Part shown: positions 21,686 to 33,400 of the stretch, one piece after another | How positions within the stretch are numbered: position 1 is the stretch's first letter | Layout: each line of letters opens with the position of its first letter | Assembly: GCA_016946835.1 (NCBI GenBank) | Contig: JACVTC010000157.1 | Span: 320,001 to 360,000 of the forward strand | Reading direction: 5' to 3' | Source: Neocallimastix lanati (nom. inval.) | Lineage: Eukaryota > Neocallimastigomycota > Neocallimastigomycetes > Neocallimastigales > Neocallimastigaceae | DNA length: 40,000 bases | Position numbers and translations under genes: made by a program | Notes under the pieces: generated by a model | The model's database searches: none | Told to the model about the DNA's origin: nothing | What the model saw: the letters and a program-made list of their open reading frames with translations, nothing else

Positions 21686-22741
21686 TTAATTTAGTACATA
21701 GGAAATAATTCCACCATAATTTATCTTTTGATAACATAATTTATTTATATTAGGACAGTTATTTTTTCTTTTATAATTTTCGAATTTATAATCTATTTTA
21801 CTAAGATTTGATTTGTATGGATTTCTAATACAAGTTGAGGGGCAATAAAGTGAGGTGAATTCATTATCACAATAGTTACAATTTGTACAAGCTATACACG
21901 ATCTTGATTCTTGAGGTAAACAATTTCCATAGCCAACTTGACAACCTATATCACAAGATTTTTGAGAGGAAGCACAATGACCTGATTCATCACAACATTT
22001 ATGTTCTGGACAGACTTTGTTACCATATCGTGGTCCACAAGTACCATCAGTACTAATGTCAGTGGAAACTCTTTTACATGCATTAGGATACTTTTTAGCA
22101 ATATCAGGAAATTGAGAGCAATCAATACATTTGTTACATTCAGAACATAATTCTTCAGGATTAATAGTTTTTAATTTATCTAATTCATCATCTTCCATGG
22201 TACAAGGTTCTATTTCTATAGTTTCATTTCTTTTATTTCCATTTTTAAAACAGGTCTTTGGACATAAAAGTTTATCAATAGGACTCTCATCACAATTTAA
22301 ACAATCTTCACATTCAAGACAAGATTCTCTATCAAATTTATAAGTTGGTAAACAGAAACCATAACCTTTTTGACAACCAACACCACATGATTCTAAATCG
22401 AAACTACATTGACCAGATTCACTACAACAGGCATCACCTGGACACATTTTATCATCATAATTAGGTCCACAGTGGATAACATTAGAAGTAGTAGGTTTAG
22501 AAGTAAGTGTAGTAGTGGTGGTAGTGGTAGTAGTAGCATTTCCATAACATCTTCCATATTCGGATTGACATCCATAAGAAACATCACAATATTTCTTACT
22601 TCTACCACAATAACCTAAATAACTACAGCATTGATTTTTAGGACATTCCTTGTTATTAAATTTTTTACCACAACGTAATGCTTGTGAAAGATTACATATC
22701 ACTAATATAAAATATAAATAAAATAAACCAATTATTTTCAT
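21686..22741 (-). CDS. Secreted three-domain CBM18 (hevein-like) protein, inverted paralogue
   Basis: 351 residues with the same layout as the gene at 7317: signal peptide (about 1-21), hevein-like domains at about 23-65, 90-130 and 234-274, Thr-rich linker, and unrecognised CxxCxxCxxCD...CPxTC modules. By eye 39 of 351 residues differ from the first copy, unevenly: 11 in residues 1-65, 10 in 66-279 and 18 in 280-351. All domain cysteines are kept and the frame is intact, so both copies are probably expressed proteins that bind chitin outside the cell. It sits in an inverted duplication reaching from about 21390 to 23005, including the candidate promoter. AATAAA overlaps the stop codon. Confidence 0.92.
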   Translation of the reverse strand: MKIIGLFYLYFILVICNLSQALRCGKKFNNKECPKNQCCSYLGYCGRSKKYCDVSYGCQSEYGRCYGNATTTTTTTTTLTSKPTTSNVIHCGPNYDDKMCPGDACCSESGQCSFDLESCGVGCQKGYGFCLPTYKFDRESCLECEDCLNCDESPIDKLLCPKTCFKNGNKRNETIEIEPCTMEDDELDKLKTINPEELCSECNKCIDCSQFPDIAKKYPNACKRVSTDISTDGTCGPRYGNKVCPEHKCCDESGHCASSQKSCDIGCQVGYGNCLPQESRSCIACTNCNYCDNEFTSLYCPSTCIRNPYKSNLSKIDYKFENYKRKNNCPNINKLCYQKINYGGIISYVLN

Positions 22742-22979
22742 TTTTTTTATATTGTTTTAATTTCTATTTTTTTTCAATTTTTTATTATTTTATTCTATTT
22801 TATTTATTTTATTTTATTTATTTTAATTATTTTTAATTTATATATATAAACAGTTTTATATTTAAAAATAAATATTTTTTCTTTTTATTTTTTTTGTTTT
22901 TATTTTATGTATACATTCTTCTTTAATTTTTTTTTTTTTTAAAGTAAATATAAAAAAAAAAAAGAAAAAAAGAAAAAAA

Positions 22980-23004
22980 GAAATCATCGTATTTATATAA
23001 ATTT
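22980..23004 (-). promoter_or_regulatory. Candidate TATA element of the second CBM18 gene
   Basis: On the minus strand this reads TTTATATAAATACGATG followed by ATTTC, about 250 bp before the start codon at 22741. It matches 7044-7067 of the first copy. Confidence 0.45.
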
Positions 23005-23544
23005 TTTTGAAACATTTGATAAAGTACGAAGTTCCGGTTCGGTTCTTTTAAGGTTTGTTCTTTTAAATGGGGGACATAATTTATGCATTTTATAAAAATT
23101 ATTTTATTTAAATTTTATTTATTTAAAAAGAATTACATTTACTTTATCATTATTAAAAATGTAAAACTAACATTTATTCCTAAAATTAATATTTATTTTC
23201 ATATTTTGATCTCAAGAATTACTATAATATTCTATTTATTATTCTTGGACAGAGAACTAAAAACTATTTCAAAGTATTTTTCTCTTTTTTAAATATTTAA
23301 ATTTACTTTCATTAATGTTTAAATTAAATAATAAAAAATAATAATAAATTAATTTCTAATAAGAAATACAATAAAAATTAGATGAATACATAAATTTATG
23401 ATTTTACACCATTTCTTTAATTAACATAAATTTATTATTAATTAGAGTTTTTATTTCTATTTCATATCACTTTTTATTTATTGAAATCAATAGAATATTC
23501 ATTTTTTCTTTTTTTACCTCAAAAAAATTTCATTTCATTATTTT
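23005..23544. other. Upstream flank of the second CBM18 gene, no gene
   Basis: A short G+C-richer stretch (about 23027-23075, with GTTCCGGTTCGGTTC and AAATGGGGGAC) has no recognised function. The rest is A+T-rich. A 69-codon open frame at 23083-23292 is rich in Ile, Phe, Lys and Tyr, resembles nothing known and is probably chance. Confidence 0.5.
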
Positions 23545-24305
23545 TAATAATAAATAAATAAATAATAAATAAATAAATAAATAATAAATAAATAATAAAT
23601 AAATGAAACAAAAAAAAAATCTCAAAATTTATTTATTTACTTGAAACAAAAAGCTTATTTTTATTTTTTTTTTTTTTTTAAATACATCATTTAATGCTAT
23701 TTACAGATACAAAATACATTTGAAGGATCATACATTTTTTAATACATTCAATACATTTTTCATATCAACTAAATAAAAGAGGCTTATTAAAATAAATAAA
23801 ATATTTTTGAAACGATATTCATAATCGATATAAACTATATATTCATATAATATATTCTATTTGTTTATAATAAACTTCTTAATATTTTTATTTTATTACA
23901 ACATTTATTATAATTTTAAATATTAAGTAAAATGTTAATTAAATTTATAAATTAAGAAATACTAATTTTCTAACTGTAAATTAATAAATAAATAAATAAT
24001 AAATAATAAATAATAAATAATGGAATAATTTTATTATATTTTAATAAATAATAAATAATTAAATAATAAATAATTAAATAATAAATAATAAATAATAAAT
24101 AATTAATAATAAATAATAAATAATAAATAATAAATAATTAATAATTAATAATAAAAAATAAATAATAAATAATAAATAATAAAAAGAGTATTTATTAATA
24201 AATAATAGATAATAGATAATAAATAATAATTAATAGATAATAAATAATAATTAATAGATAATAAATAATAAATAATAGATAATAAATAATAAATAATAAT
24301 AAAAA
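23545..24305. repeat. AATAAT/AAATAAAT simple-repeat region
   Basis: Arrays of AATAATA, AAATAAAT and TAATAGATAATAA words lie at 23548-23605 and 23985-24300. Between them is A+T-rich sequence (23606-23984) without a gene. AGTATTTATTAATAAATAAT at 24187 also occurs near 8826 and, with one change, near 24858, linking these arrays. Confidence 0.8.
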
Positions 24306-24924
24306 GTTTTATTATTTTGATTAATACAAGAATAAAATTAATAAAATAAATGGTGCCTAAAAAAAATTGATAGTATCAAACTTAAAAATAAAAATGAATG
24401 AATCTATAAAAATTAATGATATCAAACTTTAAAAAAAATATATATATATGTATATATATATATAGAAGAGAACTTTTTTATAACAAAAAAAAATCAAAAC
24501 AAAAAAATTCTAAAAAAATAAAAAGTCTAGCAACAGAAATCTTTTTAAATCATGACGAGTGAACAATGATCCTTTATTTATAGGTAAAAAAAAAAAAAAA
24601 AAAAAAAAAAACCAAGGAAAGGATGGAATGAAAATTTTCCTCATATAAAATTCAAGAGGTGGTCACTCCAGAAACCTTAGGTCCGTTCCAAGTACTAATC
24701 ATCAAGAGTAAAAAGATTGAAAAGATAAAATTTTCTTTTTTTTTATTTTTTTTTCTTTTCTCTTTTTTTTTTTTTTCCTTTCTTTTTTTTTTTTTTTTTT
24801 TTTTTCTTTTTGTTTAATAAAAATAATAAATAATAAATAATTTATAATAATAAAAAGAGTATTTACTAATAAATAATAAATAATGAATAATAAAAATAAA
24901 AAAATTCCAAAAATGTGTTAAATT

Positions 24925-25271
24925 TGTTAAGAGTCGTGAAATTTGAGTTTAATAATTATATCAACTTTATTAATATGTTTTAGGATAATAAAGAATAGTA
25001 AATTATTTCAAATTACATGTTTTTATACTTATACAATGTGGCTTATATGTTATATATACAATGTGTTTTAATACATTATAAATACATTGTATATATAATA
25101 TTCTAACAAAATTAATAATTATATCAACTTTATTAATATGTTTTAGGATAATAAAGAAGAGTAAATTATTTCAAATTACATGTTTTTATACTTATACAAT
25201 GTGGCTTATATGTTATATATACAATGTGTTTTAATACATTATAAATACATTGTATATATAATATTCTAACA
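24925..25271 (+). mobile_element. Solo LTR with internal 163-bp tandem duplication
   Basis: Same LTR as 19360-19568, with TGTTAAGAG at 24925 after AAATT (24920-24924). The stretch 24951-25113, which includes the LTR end and the right AAATT, is repeated at 25114-25276. The sequence therefore has two LTR 3' ends (25108 and 25271), each followed by AAATT. The shared target site with copy B shows that insertion came before the segmental duplication, and the tandem copy after it. Confidence 0.88.
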
Positions 25272-25377
25272 AAATTAAAGTTTTTTTTTTTTTTTTTTTT
25301 TTTTGTAACAGAAAAATTTTATTAAATGTAACAGAAAAATTTTATTAAAATTTTGTCAAATTAAATTAATTAAAAAA

Positions 25378-26150
25378 TTGGACTATTTTTAAATTTTATT
25401 TTTTTTTTTTTTAATTTAATACTAAATTTATTTTTTTTTTTTTTTTTTAATTTATTATTTTAATTTTAAATTTTTTTATTTAAATTTTTATTTCATTTAA
25501 ATTTTTATTTTATTATATTTTATTATATTCAATCTGTACTTTATATTCATATTCTACTATTTATTTTATTTTATTTTATTTATTTTTTTATTTCTATATA
25601 ATTAAAATTAATAATTTAATTAATCTATCTTTAATATAAATAATGACCAATTACTTGTATTAATATTTAAAATGAAAAGTATAAAAAAATCATAGAATTA
25701 TTATTTTATAAATATATATCTTATACAAAAAATAAAAGAGAATAAAAAATACTTTATACTGATATAAATATATTATAATAAAATATTTTCTAAAAAACTA
25801 TTAACCCATATATAATTACTATTGTGTTTATTATAGTTTATTTGAGTGTTTCTTAACATGATATTTTTGACAAAAATTGGAGAAAAAACTATTTTTAAAT
25901 TTTATTTTTTTTTTTTAATTTAATAATAAATTTATTTTTTTTTTTAATATTATACTAAATTTTTTTTTTTTTTTTAATTTATTATTTTAATTTTAAATTT
26001 TTTTATTTAAATTTTTATTTCATTTAAATTTTTATTTTATTTAAATTTTTATTTTATTTAATCTGTACTTTATATTCATATTCTACTATTTATTTTATTT
26101 TATTTTATTATTTTTTTTTATTTCTATATAATTAAAATTAATAATTTTAT
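25378..26150 (+). repeat. Tandem duplication of about 529 bp carrying satellite units
   Basis: The block with CTATTTTTAAATTTTATTT, T-runs, AAATTTTTATTTCATTTAAA and a lone satellite unit occurs twice; the units start at 25531 and 26060 (offset 529 bp). Copy B has only one. About 250 bp of otherwise unmatched sequence (25610-25860) lies between and contains TTTGAGTGTTTCTTAACA, resembling the end of the decayed element near 9335-9352. Confidence 0.75.
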
Positions 26151-26273
26151 TTATTTTTCTATTTATTTCAACCTTTCTAATTATTTCAACAAAGGACTCA
26201 GATTGTTTATATAAATAAGTGCGTTAATAATTATTGTGTTTTAAGTAAGTAGTATATATATCAATATTTCGCC

Positions 26274-26534
26274 TTGTTTAATTATTCATATATTCATTGT
26301 GGTAAAGCTCCGTATATTCCATGTGAAAATAATAAAGAATGTTCTACTAAACAATGTAGAGAAAATTCATGTAAACTTCTCTATTACAATTTGCATAATA
26401 TTTATGAGAGCAAAGAGCTTCTGACTGGTGAAATTTTAATATTATTAATTATTCCATGTATTATTTGTTGTTGTTGTTGCTGTTGTAAACGCCGTAATAA
26501 AAAGGATAAATTTACAAAAGTCCAAAGTAATTAA
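26274..26534 (+). CDS. Short Cys-rich transmembrane protein, paralogue; start unresolved
   Basis: Partner of 20041-20301, again without any ATG in the open frame (open from about 26253). The same C-x7-C-x5-C-x4-C-x4-C ectodomain is present, then GEILILLIIPCII, a run of seven cysteines and KRRNKKDKF. Twelve of 261 bases differ between copies; eleven change an amino acid. All changes but one lie before the membrane segment. The five ectodomain cysteines are kept. Just upstream, copy C lacks about 20 bp present in copy B. It is a terminal exon or a relic; the family is not recognised. Confidence 0.5.
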   Translation: MFNYSYIHCGKAPYIPCENNKECSTKQCRENSCKLLYYNLHNIYESKELLTGEILILLIIPCIICCCCCCCKRRNKKDKFTKVQSN

Positions 26535-26757
26535 TAATATATATTATAACTATCAATAGTTAGTAATATATAAATAATTAAAAACCCCTAATATATCGTT
26601 TTGTTTAATAGTTGTTATATATACATATTACTTTATATATTATATAATAATCCTATAAATAACCATTATATGTGTGAGGTGACTTATGTAATAGGAAGTA
26701 TGTTATTCTAATAAATAAAAATTAAACTAAATAAATTATACATTCCATCCTATCTAT

Positions 26758-26957
26758 ATTAGATTAATAATGAGTTTCAAGTAAATCACCAAATGAAATT
26801 AGAACATTAATTTTAAATAAATAATAAATTATCAGGGTAAATTATTTAACGAATTTAATATTTTTTAATTATTTATATAGTTACAAAAAGTGCTCTACAT
26901 AAATTCGTATTATACGTTATTTATTATTCGTTTATTATATTAAATATTAGATAATAA
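26758..26957 (-). repeat. Inverted ~200-bp segment relative to copy B
   Basis: Reading this stretch on the minus strand gives ATTATTATCTAATATTTAAT through CATTTGGTGATTTACTTG to AATCTAAT, matching 20472-20669 on the plus strand almost base for base. Sequence on both outer sides matches copy B in direct orientation, so the segment was inverted in one copy after duplication. Confidence 0.9.
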
Positions 26958-27345
26958 TATATAATAAACTTTTAAAAATCAACTAATTCATGTCTTTCCA
27001 GTTATCATTCAATATGAATATAATCTAATTTTTTTTTTTTTTTAAAAATATTAAATAATATTTTATAATTTAATTAAATTAAATTAAAATAAAATAAAAA
27101 TAGAAATAAATAAAAAAAAAACATTAACTTTTAAAAGATTTCATAATTAATCTATAACTAGCTAATGGGAATTAAAAAAACACAAAGTAATATCAGTAAT
27201 AAAAACAAAAATGGGAACCTTTTCTTGATGATTCACTTGGAATATCTATCTATCTATCGATCTATCTATATTAATATTATACTTTGAATAATCTTTGTTA
27301 AAAATTTAAACAAAGAGGATGATTTAATTTGTTATAATTTATTAT

Positions 27346-30217
27346 AATATAAAATATAAAATAAAAAAATATAAAATATATAATATATAATATAAAATAT
27401 AAAATATAAAATATAAAATATAAAATAAAAAATAAAAAAATAAATAAAATAAAATTAAAAAATAAAAAACCAATAAATAAAAAAAAATAGATACCACCTA
27501 AAATCATCCTAATTTTGTGCTACTTTTAACTCTTTTTTTTTTTTTTTATGATATCTTTATCTTTATTTTTTTTTTTTTTTTTTTTTATTTATTTATTATT
27601 TATTATTTATTATTTATTATTTATTATATGCAAATATATATATACATTTATTGTGTTGTGTTTAAATACTGCTAATTAGTTGTTGTCTCAATACCTTAAT
27701 TAAATCTTTGTAATATATTTAAATTTTATTATAAATAAAGTTTATTATAAATAAAGTTTAATAAAAAATTCAATATTATCAAAATTTAATAATAATGAAA
27801 TACTAAATCTTTCTTTATCCAAGTAGTTTGGTATTGACAATTATTTATCTGATTCTGGGTGTGGATAACATTCAGTTATTGATCTTTGTTGATTTAATAT
27901 TATGATAATTTAAAAATATTCAAAAAATTTATAATAATCTTTATTATTATGATTTATTTCTAAATATTGCTTTATTAAAATATTGATAACATACAATTAT
28001 TTTATAAGTTAATTAACATTTTTTAAGATATAATGATACATAATATAAATTTTGACAATTTAATATTTATTTCATAAATAAATCATGTATATAGAAACAA
28101 CTTTCTTCGTATGTTCAGATTCAAAATAATTCTGGATATAAGGTGTGAATATCTCCATTTGGATGTTATAATAATGTTGAAATGTAATGTTAAAAAAGAG
28201 TTGGTAAATATTATATTTTTATTTTTGAATATCGTATGTTTAGTGTATTGTAAAATAAGATGTAAAAATAATTGTTGTTGAGAGAATTAATATAAAGATA
28301 GATATTAGTTGTAGTGTATTGTTTTAATTGTAATTAAAGTTAAAAATTTAATGTAAGATTAATTAATATAATAATAAAAAAAATCTTATATTAAATTTTA
28401 CTTTTACTGAATTTATTTACATAATATGTATTTATTTATTTACTTATTTATTTGTTTCTTCACATTGTTTATTGTTTATGTATTTTTTTTTTTTTTTTAT
28501 TTTTCGTTGGATTTTTTAGATAAATTATAAAATTATAATATTGTGAATTAGGAAACTTCCTCTCTACACAAATACAACAATACAAAAGGGAAGTAAAAGA
28601 GGTTATTTTTTATTACACAATATTAATTTATTTATTTAATTTTATAAATTAAAATTAAAATTTTAATATTAATTAAAATTTTAAATCAATTTAATTTAAA
28701 TAACAATATAATATCTTTTTTTTTTTATTAAAAAAATAAAGATTTACACAAAAAAAATTTTTTAAAAATTAAATAAAGTTGTTAGAAGAACATTTCGCGA
28801 AAAACATTAATAATCACTCCTCTTTAATGGGAGAACGTAATATTATTTTATTTATTTATTTAATTTATTAATATAATTTATATTTATACATTTATTTATC
28901 AATTTATTTATTTTATAATTTAAATTTATTTAATTAAATACTAAATTTTATAAATTCATATTTTAATATTATTAAACTAATTTTATTAATAAAAAAAATA
29001 TTTTAATTTGTCAATTTTACTATTATAATTTTGATTACATTGAATTGCAAAGAATAAATATAAAGAAAAAGCATTCTGGATTGAAGACAACAATAACACT
29101 AGTAATTATAGGGGGTGGACGTTTGTTTTTTTTTACTTGCGTACAAATCAAATCAGTGAGTAATTGATGGCCACTATTATGGTTGGACTGATGAAACGAC
29201 AGCATCGTAATCTATTTCACGTTACTTTTCTTGTTTGTTTGTTTGTGTGCTTGTGAAACCGACGGCATCATCTTAAGTTTCCAATTCAATTACTTCGATC
29301 GCCGTTGAGATGATATATAATTTTCTTTAATTATAAATTATTTTAAAATAATAAAAATTAATTATTTAGTTAAATATTGAAATTTAATATCTCTTCTTTT
29401 AATAATAATATTTGAAATAATTTCTTATTCATCTATGATTCAATATTCATATATATATTATTCATTATAATATTAAATATATTGAATTAAATAGTTAATT
29501 TCTTCTCAATATATATAATAAGAATATTATTATATATATAACTTAAATATTCTTATTTATTTTAAAGTTTATATTAAAAATACATCATTCTATATTATAA
29601 TATAATAAAATGGTTGTAGTTATTTTAATTATAATTAAATAGATATATAGTTGATATTATTTATGATATTCATATTTATTATATAATTATATTCTTATAT
29701 ATTATTATAAAATATATTTATATTATTGAAATATAATTTTTATATGTAAATATTCCTAATAATAACCATTCTTCATATTTTATACAGAGAAGTTAACTTG
29801 GTTATAATTTTAGGAAAAGATATTAATATTAATAAAATATAATTATACTATTAAAAATAGATAGCACATAAAAGTCCTGTATATTATTATTTATATGTGA
29901 TTATTAATAAAATAATTTATTAATAATTAAAGTTTTTATTTTCATTTTACATCCTTCAATTCTTATTTATTAAAATTAATTAAAAAAAAAATTATATTTT
30001 TAAATATAAATAAAGTTTAGAAATTATTCAAAACTCTTAACAAAAAAAAAAAAAGAAAAGAAAAGTAGGTATAAGTTTATAGATGAAACTAAGAACTATT
30101 TTATTTTATAAGGAATTAAAATAATTTTTATTTATCCAATCGAATATTTCTATTTTAATCAAGTTACAAATATTAATAAATAGTAAAATTTTATTTTATA
30201 TAAATTTATTAAATAAT
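27346..30217. other. Long A+T-rich intergenic region, no gene
   Basis: No supportable gene in about 2.9 kb. It holds an ATAAAATAT-type array (27346-27480), TTTATTA repeats (27580-27627), poly-T tracts, and moderately mixed sequence at about 27800-27900 and 28080-28340 with no open frame of note. A distinct G+C-richer island at 29100-29310 is listed separately. Confidence 0.6.
29100..29310. other. Isolated G+C-richer island, function unknown
   Basis: About 200 bp of visibly higher G+C in a region otherwise almost free of G and C. It holds two related words, TGAAACGACAGCATCG (29191) and TGAAACCGACGGCATC (29256). No open frame spans it. It could be a gene relic or a non-coding RNA. Confidence 0.4.
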
Positions 30218-30222
30218 AATAT

Positions 30223-30391
30223 TATTAAACACAATAAATGAGAAACAACACATTAAAATATTTTATTGTTAAGAATTTAAAATTGATTTTTATTTCGTTA
30301 TACAATTTTTACTTTATATATATACATGCTTATTTAAATATTATTGGTAGGATAGCTTATTTTAATTTACATTTATTTATATTATTTGACA
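30223..30391 (-). repeat. 3' LTR of the 30 kb copia element
   Basis: On the minus strand it begins TGTCAAATAATATAAATAAA and ends TTTAATA. Differs from 35552-35720 at two positions (30230 and near 30284). Confidence 0.95.
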
Positions 30392-30402
30392 CTCCCCCTC
30401 AA
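30392..30402 (-). other. Polypurine tract
   Basis: On the minus strand TTGAGGGGGAG directly precedes the 3' LTR start TGTC. It matches the tract of the 12.6 kb element. Confidence 0.9.
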
Positions 30403-30475
30403 ATCTAACTTTTAATCTTATTTAGATATTAAAGTTTGATTTGATTAATAGTTATTGTTATTATTCCTTATTTTT

Positions 30476-33400
30476 TCAGATTTTAAAAAGTAAATTATTT
30501 CTGAATCTATCCATTGATGTACTATTTAGGTATTTTGTGAATCCGTCTGCTAGATTGTTCTCGGACTTAATATATTTTAATTTTATTGTACCTTTACTTA
30601 TTAAATCTCTTACGTGGTGATATTTAATATCAATATGTTTAGATTTTGCGTTAATTGATCTATTCTGGCAATTATAGATAGCGGCCTTATTATCAGTATT
30701 TATAGTCACGGATTTTATTTTGATATTTAATTCTTTAAAAATGTTCATATACCACAAACTGTGTTTTGCACAATCACAAATACTTATATATTCCGATTCT
30801 GCTGTAGAAGTAGCAACGACATGTTGCAATTTTGAATACCAACTTGTTGGTGAGTCACCGATCATCATTACGAAACCTGAGGTTGATTTCCTTGTCTCTT
30901 CGTCTCCGGCATAATCAGCATCAGCAAAAACTTTTAAAGTTTTTTCATTTGAAAATTCTATACCATAATTCAAAGTACCCTTTAAATATCTAAAAATTTT
31001 CTTCACATTGTGCCAGTCTTCTATTGTTGGGTTTTTACTTTTTCTTGCGGCTCTGACTACTGAGAATATTATATCTGGTCTTGTACATACAGCTAAATAT
31101 AGTAAGTTTCCTATGGCACTTCTATAACTTGTCTCATTGAAAGCTTTGTATCTATTTTTAATTTCATTTACAGGTTTTAAATTTCTTACTGGTTTAGTAT
31201 TTGATAAATTGTATCTTTCAATTAATTCCTTTATATATCCTTTTTGGTGTAGGATATATCCGTTCTTTTGTTTTTCGAATTTTATGCCGATTACGAAATC
31301 AACTTCACCTATATCTTTAATTTTATAAATATTTTTTATCTGATCTTTTACATCTAATATTTCATTTTTCTTACCTATTATTAGAATGTCATCTACATAC
31401 ACTGTTAATATACAAATAATTTCTTTGTTTTTATTTTCTTTTATGTACACACAGGGTTCACTAATGAGCCTTTTAAAATTTATTTTTATTAATGTTTCAT
31501 TTAATTTTTCATTCCACTGGCGGCCTGCTTGTTTAAGTCCATAAAGTGCCTTCTTTAATTTCCAAAAGCCTTTGTTTCCTGATGAATATCCTTCCGGTGG
31601 TTTCATATAAATTTCTATGTCTAGGTCAGCATTTAAGTATGCTGCGTTGATGTCAATTTGAAATATTTCAAAATTTCTTTGTACAGCTAGGGCAACTATA
31701 ATTCTTAGAGATTCTTGTTTTAATGTTGGTGAGAAAGTGTTTGAATAATCAATACCAAAACGTTGTGAAAAACCTCTCGCAACTAACCTGGCTTTTCGTT
31801 TTGTTATATTTCCATTTTCATCACGTTTATATTTAAATACCCATTTGCATGATATAAGGTTGGCCTTTTTGGGAATATTGTTTACTGTTTGAAAAACATT
31901 TAAATTCTTCATATTATTTATTTCTTCTTTTATTGCATTCATCCATTCATCTTTATCTGGTAGGTTGAATATATCTTTATAATTTTGTGGTTCATTAAAA
32001 TTTTTATTTATTGTCTTTTCTAATTTTGTTTTTTTGATTGAGGTATTAACTGTATTATCTTCATTTTTTCTTTTATTTCTATCATTATCATAGATTGTGA
32101 GAAAACTAGTTGATGGGGTTGATTCAGAGTTTGTTATGTTTTTATTTTTATCATTATCATTGTGTTCTGTAATAGTTTGATCTGAATAAGTATTACTAAC
32201 TTTATTGATTTTATTATTGAGTTCTATTGGTGATAGGGTGATTCTATTGTATAAGTTGGAGTTATTGAAATTGTTAGTATTAAAATACTTACCGCTCCCC
32301 CTGATTTCGGAAGAGGGAATAAAATTCGAAAAAGTATTAGGGATACGAGAGATAAGTTTAGAATCGGCGGGATTATCTTCGAAGAATTCTACAGATCTTG
32401 AGAGAATAATTTTGTTCGTTTCTAGATTAAGGATTTTATAAGCTGAGGAGAGAGGATGGTAGCCAAGGAAAATACCGGGAAGAGCATTATTTTCAAATTT
32501 ATTCCTGAAACATTTTGGTACGTAAAAGAAAACTTTGCAACCAAAGACCTTAAATTGTGAATAATCAACTTTTGACTTGAAAAGAACTTCAAAAGGAATT
32601 TTATTATTAATGCCTGAATGTGGGATTCTGTTATGTATATAATTTGCAGTGTCAACGGCGCATTCCCAAAATTGGTGACTAAGCTTTGCATCATTTAAAA
32701 GAGCTTTGGCAGAGGAAATTAAAGTTCCATTAAACCTTTCAGCGCGTCCATTTTGTTGAGGATTGTGAGGTACTGTAAATTGTTGAGTGATTCCATGATT
32801 AATACAGAAAGATTTGAATCTGTTATTTTTAAATTCAGTACCATTGTCAGAACGTAAGAAAATAATAGATTTGTTGAACATATTAGTAATGGTTTTTGCC
32901 CAAACAAGAAATTTATCGAATACATCATTTTTACTTTCGAGAAAGAATACCCAACCGAAACGAGAGAAATCATCAAGGATAGTTAAAAAATATTTATTGC
33001 CGAAGAGAGATTCGTTGATAGGACCTACTAAATCCATATGTACTAATTCGAAAGTAGACTTTGTTTTGTTTTCTGATTTTTTAAAACTGAAGTTTTTCAT
33101 TTTTGAATTGGAACAAACGGGGCACTTTGATTTGATATTAATCTGAAGCAATTTATTTTTAATGTGATTAATATTAAAATGTCCAAGGCGGCGATGCCAA
33201 AGGTTGATTTTGTCTTTTCTGGAGAGATTAGATAAACTGTATACTGAAGGAAAGTTTATAATTTTATTAAAACTTATGGGGTAAGTAGAAAACCAAACTA
33301 TAAAAATATTTTGTAGATTTGACTTCAAAGTAGTTATTTTGTTGCTATGTTGATCATATATTGAAGCAAATGAATCGTTATTGCGGAGAAAGAAAATAAT

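Larger units (their letters stand above)
24318..27345 (+). repeat. Segmental duplication, copy C
   Basis: Direct-repeat partner of 18838-20990. It carries the conserved island (24528-24735, with a 4-bp deletion in the CGTTCGTT word), the same solo LTR at the same target site, two lone satellite units instead of one, the small transmembrane frame and the ATCT microsatellite (27244-27269). It differs by a 163-bp tandem duplication, a ~529-bp tandem duplication, an inverted 200-bp segment and some unique sequence. Confidence 0.9.

Noticed and set aside
29185-29265. Hammerhead-ribozyme-like core (CTGATGA near 29188 and GTGAAAC near 29255) or a C/D-box snoRNA
   Set aside because: The segments that should form stem II pair poorly, no cleavage-site arm or stem I/III pairing is visible, and no D box follows.
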